Shown in pieces: positions 50,121 through 60,522 of a stretch of 64,000 nt of DNA. The stretch is from Methanobacteriaceae archaeon (GTDB lineage Archaea > Methanobacteriota > Methanobacteria > Methanobacteriales > Methanobacteriaceae). The number at the start of each line of letters is the position of its first letter. The stretch's first letter is position 1. The position numbers were made by a program, and so were the translations under genes. The stretch spans positions 1 to 64,000 of the forward strand of contig JAUSNX010000010.1 of NCBI GenBank assembly GCA_030656015.1, given 5' to 3'. Below the pieces are notes generated by a model, which was not told the origin of the DNA, did no database searches, and was given only the letters and a program-made list of their open reading frames with translations.

Positions 50121-51251
50121 TTAAAGTTTAGGCTCTAATCTTTTTATCATAAAGGCCATGAATCCTACAATCAAAGGGAAAAAGAACAGATACAAGATAA
50201 TCAAAACAATTGGTGGGAAAAGCTCCCCTCCCATTACTGTAGATGCTGCCAGCAGCATGATCATAAGTATAACTGGACCTAAAATAGCCACAAACATGTA
50301 GATCATGGTGAATGAGTTTAGTTTTTGAGCATAGTCCTTTAATTTCATTCTCATTTCATAGGCAATGTCATCAGCAATAACGTTTAAAGTTTTGGCCAAA
50401 TCCCCACCACTGCTTAAAGTTCGAGTTATCTGATAAATAGCCCTTTTCATCCCATCAGAGCCAACTCTTTCACTCATATCCATTAGAGCATTTTCCGTGG
50501 TTTCCCCATATTTTATTTCTTCCAAAGTTCTTGCAAATTCTTCAGATAACGGCCCATACCCAGACATAGCAACTGAACGCATACTATCATGAAGTCCCAA
50601 GCCTGCCCTCAATTCAGTGGCCATTTGTCTTAAGGCATAGGGTAATTCTCTAGAAGCTTCTGCAGAACGTCCTCCTTTTTTAAGATTGGGTAAGAAAATT
50701 AGCACCATAGCCATTAAAAAAATAACTAACATAAGTGCAAGTCCAATCTCTATTCCAAAACCAAGAAATATCATGACTCCCATTACAATTAATCCAGAAG
50801 TCAATCCAAGGCCAATAATTAACTTAGGATCTAGGCCTTCCTTTTCCTCTTCTTTAAGGAGTTCTTCCAGTGAAGCCTTTTGAAAAGATTCACTTTTTAT
50901 TTTATCTTCTTTAGGTGATTTTTTATCGACTTTATCAGATTCTATAAGTCCTTTAAATACATCAATTTCCTCAGGGCTCATTTTCATCCGTTTAATGATT
51001 TTAGAAGACGTATCACTTGGTTTAAATTTGTATTTGGGCGTTTTATCATCTTTATCTGTTTTTTCAGATTTTGAATCAGATTTTGAACCCAAACCAGTTC
51101 TAACACCACCCATACTAGTTCTAACACCACCAATTTTATTGTTTATTCCCCCCAATTTATTTACAGGAATTTGAACCCCTTCTCCAACTTTTTTACTGGA
51201 ATCAATAGTGAAACCACCAATTTTATCGAAGATATCCTTTAAGTTAGCCAT
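50121..51251 (-). CDS. archaeal type II/IV secretion system membrane protein (TadC/GspF type)
   Basis: The 376-residue protein has a cytoplasmic N-terminal part of about 135 residues with glycine-rich seven-residue repeats and a Lys/Asp/Ser-rich stretch. A pair of membrane helices (about 140-190) follows, then a GspF domain ([27 protein letters not shown], then a four-helix bundle) and two more helices at the end. It would be the inner-membrane platform of a type IV pilus-like machine. ATG 51251 follows AGGTGAT. The ATPase gene is just upstream. Confidence 0.85.
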   Translation of the reverse strand: MANLKDIFDKIGGFTIDSSKKVGEGVQIPVNKLGGINNKIGGVRTSMGGVRTGLGSKSDSKSEKTDKDDKTPKYKFKPSDTSSKIIKRMKMSPEEIDVFKGLIESDKVDKKSPKEDKIKSESFQKASLEELLKEEEKEGLDPKLIIGLGLTSGLIVMGVMIFLGFGIEIGLALMLVIFLMAMVLIFLPNLKKGGRSAEASRELPYALRQMATELRAGLGLHDSMRSVAMSGYGPLSEEFARTLEEIKYGETTENALMDMSERVGSDGMKRAIYQITRTLSSGGDLAKTLNVIADDIAYEMRMKLKDYAQKLNSFTMIYMFVAILGPVILMIMLLAASTVMGGELFPPIVLIILYLFFFPLIVGFMAFMIKRLEPKL

Positions 51252-51323
51252 AATAATCACCTGTTTTGAAGGAATACATACTTATTCAATTCCTTAAATC
51301 TGATTTATATGAAATATAGTTAT

Positions 51324-52997
51324 TTATAGAACTCTCTCCAGTAGTTCATCAGAATCTTTATAATAATCATTAATAAATTGTCCAACTTCTTCTATGCCCC
51401 GGATATTTTTATCTGCCATGTATTCTAAAATTAGTCTCCTCTTTTCGATTTCTTCCTCAACTTCAGTTATACTTACACCCCTAAGTTCAGAAAGTGCTCT
51501 AAGAGTTTGGCTGGCAATTCCAACATATTCTACTTTATCAGTAACATTATTCCATTCAAATACCCGGTTAAGTTGAACATTACCTTCTTCCATACCTACT
51601 ACTTCAGCAACTTCAGTTATTCTTCTTATAGACCCACCTTCAGGACGGTACATACGATTTTGCATTATAATAAAGTCTAAAGCAGGTATCATAATATTAG
51701 GAACACTCATAGGCGGATTTACAAGCCGAGTAATAGTTTCTCTGGCAGTATTGGAGTGAAGGGTACCAAATCCAGAATGCCCTGTATTTAAAGCAGTGAA
51801 GAGAGTAATTGCTTCACTACCCCTTACTTCTCCCACAATAACCCTATCCGGTCTCTGCCTAAGAGAATTTTTTACCAGAGTATCCATATCAAGCTCACCA
51901 GACCCTTCAATATTCGGAGGCCTAGTTTCCATTCTTAAAACGTGAGTGTGAGGTAGTTGAAGTTCCAGAGTATCTTCAATAGTAATTATTCTTTCTCTAG
52001 GAGGTACAAATGAAGTTACTGTGTTTAAAGTTGTGGTTTTACCAGAACCCGTACCCCCAGCAATAATTGCATTACAAGGTTTTACACCAAGCCCATCCAC
52101 ACAAAGCCACATAAAAGCAGCCAGATGAGATGACATGGTCTTAAAATTAATAAGATCAATTACAGTTAAAGGATCTTTTCTGAATTTACGTATTGTAAGG
52201 CTGGAACCGTCTGCAGAAACTGGAGGAATTGTAGCATTCACCCTTGAACCATCAGGCAGACGAGCATCCAAAATAGGAGTCTGCTGGTCAATTCTACGAT
52301 TAACTTGACGGGCTATAACATCAATAAGTGCCCTAATGTCTTTGTCATTATCAAAAACGACATTAGTGACCATCATCCCAATTTTTCGGTGATAAACAAA
52401 TACTGGCCGGTTTATACCAATAACCATTATTTCTTCCAAATCATCGTCTTTAATTAAAGAATCAAGTTCCCCATACCCTAACATTTCCTGAGAGATTTGA
52501 GCCGAAAGTTTATCAATATTACGGACTCCCTTCATCCTCAAAAATTCTTTAACTTCATTAATAAAGCTTGATTCATCAATTTTAAAATCTTCGCCCTTAG
52601 AAACCGCGACTTCAACCAATTTTTCCCTTATTTCATTAAGAAGCTGTTTTTCACTATCTGAAAATTTAGGAACACTAACATTATATTCTGGTATTAAATC
52701 CTCTTCAATAATTTCAGCCCGAGAATTATCTGTAGTTTTCTTGATAATTTTTTGAGATTTAACAGGTTTTTGCATTATTTTTTCAATATTAAATGCATCA
52801 TCATCCTCTTCCTCAACCTCTTCTTCATCTAAAAATTCCTGAAAACTTTTTGGTTCTTCCTTTGGAATAATAGGTTCATCAAGTTTAACTTCTGGATTAG
52901 TATCCTCAGAATCTTCTTTTTCCGTGTTTTCATCATAATCTTCAGAACCAAATTCACCTAAAAGGTCCTTCAGAATATCTTTCCGTTTCTGCTTCAT
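51324..52997 (-). CDS. archaeal type II/IV secretion system ATPase (GspE/TadA type)
   Basis: The ATPase is about 557 residues with an acidic, probably disordered region over the first 100 residues ([26 protein letters not shown]). The N2 domain ([20 protein letters not shown]), Walker [12 protein letters not shown], Asp box and Walker [15 protein letters not shown], and His box follow. It drives pilin assembly or export with the adjacent platform protein. Two starts are possible, ATG 53039 and ATG 52997; neither has a strong binding site and the shorter form is given. No pilin gene is visible nearby. Confidence 0.85.
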   Translation of the reverse strand: MKQKRKDILKDLLGEFGSEDYDENTEKEDSEDTNPEVKLDEPIIPKEEPKSFQEFLDEEEVEEEDDDAFNIEKIMQKPVKSQKIIKKTTDNSRAEIIEEDLIPEYNVSVPKFSDSEKQLLNEIREKLVEVAVSKGEDFKIDESSFINEVKEFLRMKGVRNIDKLSAQISQEMLGYGELDSLIKDDDLEEIMVIGINRPVFVYHRKIGMMVTNVVFDNDKDIRALIDVIARQVNRRIDQQTPILDARLPDGSRVNATIPPVSADGSSLTIRKFRKDPLTVIDLINFKTMSSHLAAFMWLCVDGLGVKPCNAIIAGGTGSGKTTTLNTVTSFVPPRERIITIEDTLELQLPHTHVLRMETRPPNIEGSGELDMDTLVKNSLRQRPDRVIVGEVRGSEAITLFTALNTGHSGFGTLHSNTARETITRLVNPPMSVPNIMIPALDFIIMQNRMYRPEGGSIRRITEVAEVVGMEEGNVQLNRVFEWNNVTDKVEYVGIASQTLRALSELRGVSITEVEEEIEKRRLILEYMADKNIRGIEEVGQFINDYYKDSDELLERVL

Positions 52998-53271
52998 AAA
53001 ACTCAAATATTTAATATGGATTAACCCATATTTAAGCATATGGAATTAAAATGTTTAATATATGTTCGTAATTAATTGTTTTTTGCATAATTTTTACACA
53101 ATGGCCATTATCTGAATTTTTACAATAATAAAAAGAAATAGCGTTTTTTTAATCAAGTCATTATGTATTTTGATCATAGATACCATCTAGTTCATCTCAA
53201 ATACTGAAATATCATATTTCTCAGAATCATTTATAAAAAAACTTATAGAAGATTTAATAATTATTTGTATA

Positions 53272-54270
53272 ATGGAATTAAAATGCAAGTGCGGAAGTAC
53301 CTGCATAAGGACTGCTGAGGAAATATTGATCCAAGCAAAAGAAACATTTAATCCATGCCAACAATGCGAAACAATACCTCTGAAAAAATTTTCACCACTT
53401 TCAGAGCAAATAAACCTAAATATCATTGATTCCCAGTTTGAAAGATGTTCTTGCGGAAAAAGACATCTTGATATAACTGTAGCTCACGTATTAAAACTAA
53501 TGGTCGACGAAGATCTTCAAAATGAACATTCTAACCTAAGAAACACTTGTGTACCGCTGATAACACCTGCTTATCCACTTCAAGCCATTCCTTATCTGGG
53601 AGATAAATCTCTGATTGTACTTTCACCAAAAATGAATCAGCAATGCGCTGAAAGGATAGTGGAAGAAATTCCAGAAGTCAAAGCTGTTATTAAAGGCGAG
53701 ACTAATAAAACCGTAGGTATAAAGGACTCATCACATGAACCCCATATATATGAAACCTTGGCCGGGTGTGATATGAGATGTGACATAATTAACACTCCTC
53801 AAGGACCAATATGTCTTCACAAATATCAAAGTGAGATACATATTGAATTTCCAGCCCATAGATCCCCAAAAATAACCTCAACATCTCTTTTTATGAAAAA
53901 ACATTGCATTGATTCTGAGTTTACTGTTTTAGATGCTACTTCTGGCCCCGGGACTCTGGGAATTTTTTCTTTAATGTCAGGAGCAAGTAGAGTAGTTTTT
54001 AATGACCTTTGGAAGCCCGCTACCAATATGACTGCTCTAAATCTGGAAGTTAATGGATTTAAAGTTGATTTTTTCGATGAAACATTAGAAAAATGTATGA
54101 TCGCTAATGGAGAGCAGTTTGAAATTTATAATTTAGATATAAGGGAGTTGGGTTCAGTTTTAGATGAAAAATTTGATTTATGTATCATTGATCCATTTCC
54201 CGGAGTGAATTCTAAAGAATTTGTGGAATCTGCCCAAAAATTGGCCAAAAATATTTTGGTTATTGAATAA
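53272..54270 (+). CDS. SAM-dependent methyltransferase with N-terminal zinc-binding cysteines
   Basis: The 332-residue protein starts with cysteine groups CKCGSTC, CQQCE and CSCGKRHLD (residues 5-65) that look like zinc sites. It continues with a linker domain and ends with a Rossmann methyltransferase: VLDATSGPGTLGIFSL (motif I) near residue 221, FNDLWKPATNMTALNLEVNG and CIIDPFPGV (motif IV) near 305. The Asp-Pro-Phe-Pro motif resembles RNA or base N-methyltransferases of the RsmD/Trm5 kind. Substrate unknown. It diverges from the secretion ATPase gene. Confidence 0.68.
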   Translation: MELKCKCGSTCIRTAEEILIQAKETFNPCQQCETIPLKKFSPLSEQINLNIIDSQFERCSCGKRHLDITVAHVLKLMVDEDLQNEHSNLRNTCVPLITPAYPLQAIPYLGDKSLIVLSPKMNQQCAERIVEEIPEVKAVIKGETNKTVGIKDSSHEPHIYETLAGCDMRCDIINTPQGPICLHKYQSEIHIEFPAHRSPKITSTSLFMKKHCIDSEFTVLDATSGPGTLGIFSLMSGASRVVFNDLWKPATNMTALNLEVNGFKVDFFDETLEKCMIANGEQFEIYNLDIRELGSVLDEKFDLCIIDPFPGVNSKEFVESAQKLAKNILVIE

Positions 54271-54388
54271 ATTTTTGATTTTATTTAAAAATATGGCGTT
54301 TTTATTTTGATTTTAATTAATTATAATATCAATTATATTTTTATTAAACATCTAAAATAAAAAATTAGTCTTATAAAATAACTAATAA

Positions 54389-55642
54389 TCAGTTAAACAT
54401 TCCAAAATATATCACAATAGCTGGAATAATCAATACGCCCATTAAGTGGGATTTGCTTACTCCTAAATAATGGGGTAAAAGTCCTAAAGCAGTGGCCGTG
54501 ATAAAAACCAAAAACATGAATGGCAGAGATGCGCCTTCCAAAATAGAAAATATTAATAAAATACCTATCATGAAGATTATAACTGCCTTAGAAAGTTTAT
54601 TATAATTTATACCTTGCATATAATCACTGAACCAGTCCCCCATTTTCAAACATAATATTAAAGAAATAGAAACTGCAGTGAGTGAAGCAAATATGAAAAA
54701 TAAGAGATAATTAACGTTGAAATCTTGAATAAAATTTGATATATACACCGCGATGCCACTACGAGGATTCCCAATCAAATATGTGGCCACCAGGGAAAAA
54801 AGGGTATCCGCAGTATTTACTCCACTTATGGCCGTGAGGAAACTTTCCGTATTTTCCTCACCCCCACCCCCACTCAACTCTTGAGCAATTATACTACCCT
54901 GAGCCGGTCCAAATCCAGGTAAAAATCCCAAAATGGTTCCTGCAATTCCCCCAGCCATTATTCCTCTAAATATTTGAGTATTAAAATGAAAATTATGAAA
55001 CTTATTTTGATGTGGGAGGATTGATTTTTCATTTAAACTGTAAATTAAAGTGCTTACTCCAAAAAGGCCAGTAAACATACACATTAATGATAAATTTGAA
55101 GATATAGGTGTTTGCAGCATGGTCCAGCCCATTATTCCAGATAAAAGAAAAAGAATTCCAGACCAGATTCTAGTATTTGTGTCTTTACTGAGTCTCATTA
55201 TCATATAAATTGAGACCAGAACCAGAATTATCCATATGTAGGGCCTTATGAATTCATAAAGTGAAGGTAAAATCATTATAAATAGTGGAAGTAAAAAAAT
55301 AGTTACTATAATGGCTCCAAATCCGCCCAGTGCTACTAATCGAATAGCTTCTCGGGCACGGCCCTCCAGTACCATCCGATGGCCTGGCAAAATAGACAAT
55401 GCTGTGCTTTCATCAGGCACTCCTAAGAGCATGGAAGGTATAAACTCTAAAAGTGCATGGGCTATGGCCAGGGATACTAAAAATACGCATAAAAATTCAA
55501 TAGAAAATAAATTTAAAAGAAAAGCAGACGATGCAAATATAATGGCCCCCACAGTATTAACATGAATACCTGGAATCAGGCCAGTTATTGCACCGAATAA
55601 AATTCCGATAAAGCAAGCTATGATGAGATCAAAAATCGCCAT
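54389..55642 (-). CDS. TctA-family membrane protein (COG1784)
   Basis: The 417-residue protein has about ten membrane helices. It has the TctA signature near the start ([18 protein letters not shown]) and again in the second half ([25 protein letters not shown]), the two-fold pattern of the family. No TctB or TctC partner is next to it, as is usual for archaeal members, so the transported compound is unknown. ATG 55642 is chosen; GTG and TTG codons just upstream overlap GGTTGGTG. Confidence 0.85.
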   Translation of the reverse strand: MAIFDLIIACFIGILFGAITGLIPGIHVNTVGAIIFASSAFLLNLFSIEFLCVFLVSLAIAHALLEFIPSMLLGVPDESTALSILPGHRMVLEGRAREAIRLVALGGFGAIIVTIFLLPLFIMILPSLYEFIRPYIWIILVLVSIYMIMRLSKDTNTRIWSGILFLLSGIMGWTMLQTPISSNLSLMCMFTGLFGVSTLIYSLNEKSILPHQNKFHNFHFNTQIFRGIMAGGIAGTILGFLPGFGPAQGSIIAQELSGGGGEENTESFLTAISGVNTADTLFSLVATYLIGNPRSGIAVYISNFIQDFNVNYLLFFIFASLTAVSISLILCLKMGDWFSDYMQGINYNKLSKAVIIFMIGILLIFSILEGASLPFMFLVFITATALGLLPHYLGVSKSHLMGVLIIPAIVIYFGMFN

Positions 55643-55702
55643 CACCAACCGTTTTTAAATAAAATTAATAAGTTAAAACTTAATTAACTTATAAAAAAGG
55701 CC

Positions 55703-55972
55703 TTACATTAATCTTCGGACATCTGTAACTTCAATATTGCCTATGTCGTCCAGTTTAGAAAGGTTAGCTTCAACTTCTTCAGTACCGCCTTCACCGTCGT
55801 CCACAATAACTATTACATTTAAGGCCACTAGGCCAAAAGCAATAGGTTCTTCTTCAATTTTGTGTAATTCGGTTCCTTCAGGTATAGAAGCTTCAACATT
55901 CTTTTTAATATTTTCTAAATCTACTTCAGGACTTTCTGGCATTAATTTTATGGTAGCAACAACTTCTCCCAT
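55703..55972 (-). CDS. translation elongation factor 1-beta (aEF1B)
   Basis: The 89-residue nucleotide-exchange factor regenerates GTP-bound aEF1A. It matches the archaeal family in length and in segments GEVVATIKLMPESPEVD, EEPIAFGLVALNVIVIVDD and the end GNIEVTDVRRLM. GGAGGTT precedes the ATG. It is the third gene of a mfnE, zinc-ribbon, aEF1B series with a 277-base gap before it. Confidence 0.95.
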   Translation of the reverse strand: MGEVVATIKLMPESPEVDLENIKKNVEASIPEGTELHKIEEEPIAFGLVALNVIVIVDDGEGGTEEVEANLSKLDDIGNIEVTDVRRLM

Positions 55973-56249
55973 AATATAACCTCCAATTAAACTTCTTATT
56001 AAGTTTTATTTGTTAAGTTTTATTCAATCCACATTATAGTAATACTGATTTGCATTATTGTTATTACTAAATGTAATACTTTTTATATATAAATTTATGG
56101 TAAATAGAAAAATCAGTATTTCTGAATTCTAATGAATATGTCTTCAAATAATTCTTTTAAAAAAAGAGTCTATTCAAAAGAGTGAATTGAATGAAATTAA
56201 ATTAGCCAATAAATCAAATTTAAGAGATTAAGAACAACTCAAGTTGAAC

Positions 56250-56411
56250 TTAAGGTCCTTGAAATCCGCATTTGCATGTGTAGATATGTCCGAAAGTTCG
56301 GCATTTCTGACATCGGTAAATAATTTCTTCACACTCAGGACATTCAAACTTAACATAAGTTTCTACCAGAGGTATTTCCTGTTTACATGATGTACATTCT
56401 ATTTTCTCCAT
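56250..56411 (-). CDS. small zinc-ribbon protein (COG2888-like)
   Basis: This 53-residue protein has four cysteine pairs: C6/C9, C24/C27, C34/C37 and C46/C48, reading CTSC, CPEC, CQKC and CKC. That is the two-zinc pattern of the small archaeal zinc finger proteins found next to aEF1B in many genomes. They are suspected to bind RNA. ATG 56411 directly follows the mfnE stop and has GGTGA inside the end of mfnE. Confidence 0.85.
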   Translation of the reverse strand: MEKIECTSCKQEIPLVETYVKFECPECEEIIYRCQKCRTFGHIYTCKCGFQGP

Positions 56412-57077
56412 TTAATCACCTCTAACTAGTGTGTATTGTGTATTGTCAACATCAACACAAGCATTAATTATAGAAAGAGTCCTCTCAGGGTACTTTCCAT
56501 TTACAATATAACAATTAGACCCGAATTCTATTAAAAGCTCGCTCAATGATGTGTCAATTGATGTTTCACCAAAAGATAGTAGTTTTTTAGCACTTATTTC
56601 ATTTATAAGTTTAGCATCTTTGGCAGATGGTATTCGGGTATATATACCATCTACATCTGTTGCTATTAAAAGTTTTGCTTGTAAAAGATGAGCAATGTAA
56701 AATGATATGGAATCTGAAGTAACATTCCAGGAATGTTCCAGAGGATCCAAATAGTGCATTAACCTAGAAGGAAGAAGTATGGGAATTTTATTCTCATTGG
56801 CGAGACATTTAGCAGAATTTAAATCATATACTGCTTCAGCATCTGGAATTTTATCAGCAAGTAAGCGGCCAATAATGTCCATACATATAATAGCTGATTC
56901 GTGATTAGCTGTGGCTGAAAATTTCATTTGAGAATCGTAATCTCGTATTTGGTTGGCAAAAGAGCCACCACCACATATTATCATTAATTTTTCTTCTGTT
57001 GATTCAGAAATGGCCTTAACCAGCTTTACTGCATTTTCAGGAAACAAACTTCCCCCAACTTTAACTATCCAATCCAT
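56412..57077 (-). CDS. mfnE: methanofuran biosynthesis kinase
   Basis: MfnE phosphorylates the aminomethylfuran phosphate intermediate to its diphosphate. The 221-residue amino-acid-kinase-fold protein has VKVGGSLFPENAVKLVKAI at the start, IICGGGSFANQIRDYD near residue 35 and ATDVDGIYTRIPSAKDAKLI near 140, consistent with the MfnE group. The frame is open to a GTG three codons earlier, but ATG 57077 is the more natural start. It heads a unit with the zinc-ribbon gene, stop and start touching. Confidence 0.82.
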   Translation of the reverse strand: MDWIVKVGGSLFPENAVKLVKAISESTEEKLMIICGGGSFANQIRDYDSQMKFSATANHESAIICMDIIGRLLADKIPDAEAVYDLNSAKCLANENKIPILLPSRLMHYLDPLEHSWNVTSDSISFYIAHLLQAKLLIATDVDGIYTRIPSAKDAKLINEISAKKLLSFGETSIDTSLSELLIEFGSNCYIVNGKYPERTLSIINACVDVDNTQYTLVRGD

Positions 57078-57240
57078 GGTACTCACAATCGAATTATTTT
57101 AACATCAAAATTATATTTTTAATAATATTAAATTAATGAAATCTCAACTTAAAAATCTATATCTAAATTTAACCATTATTTTAAAAATAGCTATCATTAT
57201 TATTAATAGTTTCAATGCAGATAAGCATAAAATAATATGT

Positions 57241-57582
57241 TTATTTAAATAGCTTGAGGTCTTGAGTAATCTTGTCTATTTTTTCATCATCATCTGGACC
57301 AATTCCTAGACATGTTACTGTGGAACTGGGAATCTCAGTATGGCCAGCATCACGAACCAAATAGTTAGGCAAATCTGCGGCCTTAACCAGTTCAAAAACT
57401 TCAAATAATTCTTGTAGTGAGTTAACTTTCACCACAACTTTTTTCTCTCCTTCAAATTCCCATTCTTTGATTTTACGTATATCTGCCTTTCTAAATGATC
57501 CTAAAGAACCGTGACAAGCTTGTGCAGCAATTTTGCCTCGACCCATGTTGAGGTCACCCCTCATAATTATAACTTGTTTCAT
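57241..57582 (-). CDS. pth2: peptidyl-tRNA hydrolase, archaeal type
   Basis: The 113-residue enzyme releases peptidyl-tRNAs that drop off ribosomes. It matches Pth2 throughout: [26 protein letters not shown], the [14 protein letters not shown] strand and [22 protein letters not shown] with the catalytic Asp and Thr region. AGGTGA precedes the ATG, behind the AAAACCGGGATTTTTT element. Confidence 0.96.
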   Translation of the reverse strand: MKQVIIMRGDLNMGRGKIAAQACHGSLGSFRKADIRKIKEWEFEGEKKVVVKVNSLQELFEVFELVKAADLPNYLVRDAGHTEIPSSTVTCLGIGPDDDEKIDKITQDLKLFK

Positions 57583-57594
57583 TTTTTCACCTTA

Positions 57595-57610
57595 AAAAAA
57601 TCCCGGTTTT
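57595..57610 (-). promoter_or_regulatory. AAAACCGGGATTTTTT element before pth2
   Basis: On the coding strand this 16-base sequence lies about 12 bases before the pth2 ATG, ahead of AAGGTGA. It is identical to the sequence at 38021-38036 before ogt. Confidence 0.4.
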
Positions 57611-57719
57611 TCTATCTCACTATCTGATGATTATAGCATATTAATTTTTCATGTCAAAGGCCATTAGGTACAAAAAATTAACTAGAGAAATTTTGAGCCA
57701 CCCCTACAAATAACTGAAT

Positions 57720-57846
57720 TATCATGATGTCACCCATAGCCTCGCATTATTTAGGTGAGTCACAATGGTGATATTGGTCACAAACATGGCCATATCAACG
57801 ATAAATTTAAATAGTATGGAGTATCAGATAAAATTGAGGTGATATT
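57720..57846 (+). promoter_or_regulatory. histone gene upstream region and promoter
   Basis: A TATA box AAATTTAAATA at about 57803-57813 and a binding site GAGGTGA (57836-57842) precede the histone ATG. Just upstream, GTCAC occurs three times (57729-57733, 57759-57763, 57777-57781), interleaved with GGTGA copies in the opposite sense. The block is richer in G+C than other intergenic DNA here, which suggests an operator or conserved leader. Confidence 0.5.
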
Positions 57847-58053
57847 ATGGCTGAATTACCTGTCGCACCAGTGGGACGTATCATAAAAAACGCCGGTGCA
57901 CAACGAATCAGTGATGATGCAAGAGAAGCTTTAGCAAAAGCTTTAGAAGAAACGGGCGAAACACTAGCTTTGGAAGCTGTTAAATTAGCTAAACACGCTG
58001 GAAGAAAGACCGTTAAAGCATCAGACATAGAATTAGCTGTTAAAAAAATATAA
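57847..58053 (+). CDS. archaeal histone
   Basis: The 68-residue single histone fold protein is of the HMf/HMt type: [32 protein letters not shown], then [22 protein letters not shown]. It dimerises and wraps DNA into nucleosome-like particles. It has the conserved Arg and the R-T pair that contact DNA. Its codon use is richer in G+C than neighbouring genes, consistent with strong expression. Confidence 0.97.
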   Translation: MAELPVAPVGRIIKNAGAQRISDDAREALAKALEETGETLALEAVKLAKHAGRKTVKASDIELAVKKI

Positions 58054-58070
58054 GCTAATTTTATGAATTC

Positions 58071-58100
58071 TTTTTTTTCTATTTTATTTTATTTTTTCTT
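58071..58100 (+). terminator. T-rich terminator after histone gene
   Basis: A long TTTTTTTTCTATTTTATTTTATTTTTTC tract starts 17 bases after the stop codon. Confidence 0.55.
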
Positions 58101-58524
58101 GGAATTCGTTTTAAGACCATTATAGCTATTTTTATAGGAATTTTATTTGTTTTTCTGGTTTGATTTCTCCTTGGGATCTACCTATGATTTTTATAGTTTT
58201 TTATGGATTGTTTACTAAAAAATAAGTTCTAAAAAAATTGATTTTGAAAAATCATTACTAAATCTATCTCACTTCAAAAATTCATAATTAAACATCAAAT
58301 TAATTATTTTAATCAAATATTTTAAATGAACAAATATAAACAAATAAATATAGAGATTATAAGCAAATAATTCAAATATTATTTTAATAAATTCAAATAG
58401 ATTTAAAAGGCTTATTTAATATAAATAAATATAATATTATCTAAATTTAAGATTACAATTTAATTACAATTTAATTAATTAAATTAAGCATTATAACAAC
58501 TTAAAACATAATTACGGTGATAAA
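58101..58524. other. A+T-rich intergenic region before ABCE1
   Basis: No gene or RNA is visible. Repeated AATTTAATTA-like runs near 58455-58485 are low-complexity. The ABCE1 promoter must lie here, but several TATA-like sites are equally possible. Confidence 0.5.
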
Positions 58525-60303
58525 GTGAGTAGAATTTCCATATTAGATCATGATCGATGCCAGCCCAAAAAATGCAATTATGCATGTATTGAATACTGTC
58601 CTGGAGTTAGGATGGAAGAAGACACCATTGTGATTGATGAGATAACAAAAAAACCATTAATTTCAGAAGAATTATGTTCCGGGTGCGGAATATGTACCAA
58701 AAGATGTCCCTTTGATGCAGTGGCCATCATAAACCTTCCAGAAGCCCTGGAAGATCCAATACACCGATATGGACAGAATATGTTTGAGTTATTTGGCCTG
58801 CCCAACATAAGTGAAGGTTCTGTGGTGGGTATATTAGGCCCTAATGGAATTGGGAAATCTACTATAATCCGAATACTCTCTGGAGAGCTAAAGCCCAATT
58901 TAGGAAATTATGATGAAACAGTGACCTGGGAAGACATAATCCACTATTTTAAAGGCTCACAAATGCAGAGCTACTTTAATAAATTATCCAATAAAGAACT
59001 AAAAGTAGTCCACAAGCCACAAATGGTAGATATGCTCCCCAAATACGTGAAAGGAGAAGTTAAAAACCTCCTAGATCAAGTGGATGAACGGAAACAGATG
59101 GATAATGTAATGGAAACTCTAGATATTAGGCCTATTTTAAACCGGGAAATATCTAAATTAAGTGGTGGAGAATTACAGCGAGTGGCCATTGCTGCTGCCG
59201 TTTTAAAAGACGCGGATTTCTATTATTTTGACGAACCAACCTCCTGGCTAGATGTTAGACAGCGTTTAAATGCCGTAAAAGTAATAAGAGAACTGGCCGA
59301 AGAAGGAAGATCCGTTATGGTAATTGAACACGATTTAGCTGCTTTAGATGCTATATCCGATTATGTTCATGTTTTATATGGTAAAGCTGGTGGTTATGGA
59401 GTAGTTTCTCAGATGCGCGGAGTTCGTGTAGGCATAAATGCCTATATAAATGGTTTCCTTCGGGAAGAAAATGTTAGATTCCGAAAGCATCCCATATTAT
59501 TCCAGATTAGGCCACCGACTCCTGAAGAGGAAGGAGAAGTTTTAACAGAATATTCCCCCTTGAAAAAGTCATTTGATGGCTTTAAATTAGAATCAGAAGA
59601 AGGTAAAATATATCACAACGAGATTGTAACTGCATTTGGACCCAATGGTATAGGAAAAACAACTTTTGCCAAAATACTGGCTGAAGTGGAAAAACCAGAT
59701 GAAGGAAAGATTAAAAATAATGTAACCATATCCTACAAGCCCCAGTATCTATCCTCCGGTTTTGAAGGAAGCGTGCAGGACTTTTTATACACCCATGCCC
59801 CCACCTATGGTACAAATATTTTCAAAACGGAAATTTTGAGGCCTTTTTCTTTAGAAGAAATTATTGATAAACAGGTTGAAGATTTAAGTGGTGGAGAACT
59901 GCAGAGACTGGCCATAGCCGTGACTTTGGCCACTCAAGCCGAGGTTTATCTTTTTGACGAACCAACTGCATTTTTAGATGTAGAACAGAGGTTAATTGCC
60001 TCCAGAACCATTCGAAAAATTGTGGAAAGTCGAAATGCAGCATCCATAATAGTTGATCACGACATAGTGTTCATAGATTACATATCTGATCGGGCCATGG
60101 TATTCCATGGTAAGCCCGGTGTGGAAGGTTATGCTACCAGTCCTGTGGCACTTAGAGACTCTATGAATCGTTTCCTTTCTGATGTGGGAATTACATTCCG
60201 GAGAGACAAAGAAACAAAAAGGCCCCGAGTCAATAAATACGACAGCTTTCTGGATCGTAAACAAAAAGAAATTGGGGAATATTACTACTTAAAAGATGAA
60301 TAA
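58525..60303 (+). CDS. ribosome recycling ATPase ABCE1 (Rli1)
   Basis: ABCE1 splits ribosomes after termination. The 592-residue protein has an N-terminal pair of [4Fe-4S] motifs ([15 protein letters not shown] and [12 protein letters not shown], residues 12-68) and two ATPase domains with Walker [10 protein letters not shown] near 105 and GPNGIGKTT near 374. Both have the LSGGELQR signature, and the family hinge is present. Start GTG 58525 follows GGTGA by four bases. Confidence 0.97.
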   Translation: MSRISILDHDRCQPKKCNYACIEYCPGVRMEEDTIVIDEITKKPLISEELCSGCGICTKRCPFDAVAIINLPEALEDPIHRYGQNMFELFGLPNISEGSVVGILGPNGIGKSTIIRILSGELKPNLGNYDETVTWEDIIHYFKGSQMQSYFNKLSNKELKVVHKPQMVDMLPKYVKGEVKNLLDQVDERKQMDNVMETLDIRPILNREISKLSGGELQRVAIAAAVLKDADFYYFDEPTSWLDVRQRLNAVKVIRELAEEGRSVMVIEHDLAALDAISDYVHVLYGKAGGYGVVSQMRGVRVGINAYINGFLREENVRFRKHPILFQIRPPTPEEEGEVLTEYSPLKKSFDGFKLESEEGKIYHNEIVTAFGPNGIGKTTFAKILAEVEKPDEGKIKNNVTISYKPQYLSSGFEGSVQDFLYTHAPTYGTNIFKTEILRPFSLEEIIDKQVEDLSGGELQRLAIAVTLATQAEVYLFDEPTAFLDVEQRLIASRTIRKIVESRNAASIIVDHDIVFIDYISDRAMVFHGKPGVEGYATSPVALRDSMNRFLSDVGITFRRDKETKRPRVNKYDSFLDRKQKEIGEYYYLKDE

Positions 60304-60522
60304 AATCTATAAACTAAATCCTATGAATTTTTCTTTAATTTTTTTAGTTTTTAAATTTCTTTTTTAGTTCATTTTTATATTATCCTTCTTTTATTTTCTT
60401 TATATTTTCAAGCATTAGAATAGTTATTAAAGAAAAAGTAGGAATAATAATTAAATAGAATATTATAAACCCATTAATGAAAAAAATAGGATTTAATATA
60501 AAGAATTAAAATAAAAAAATAA

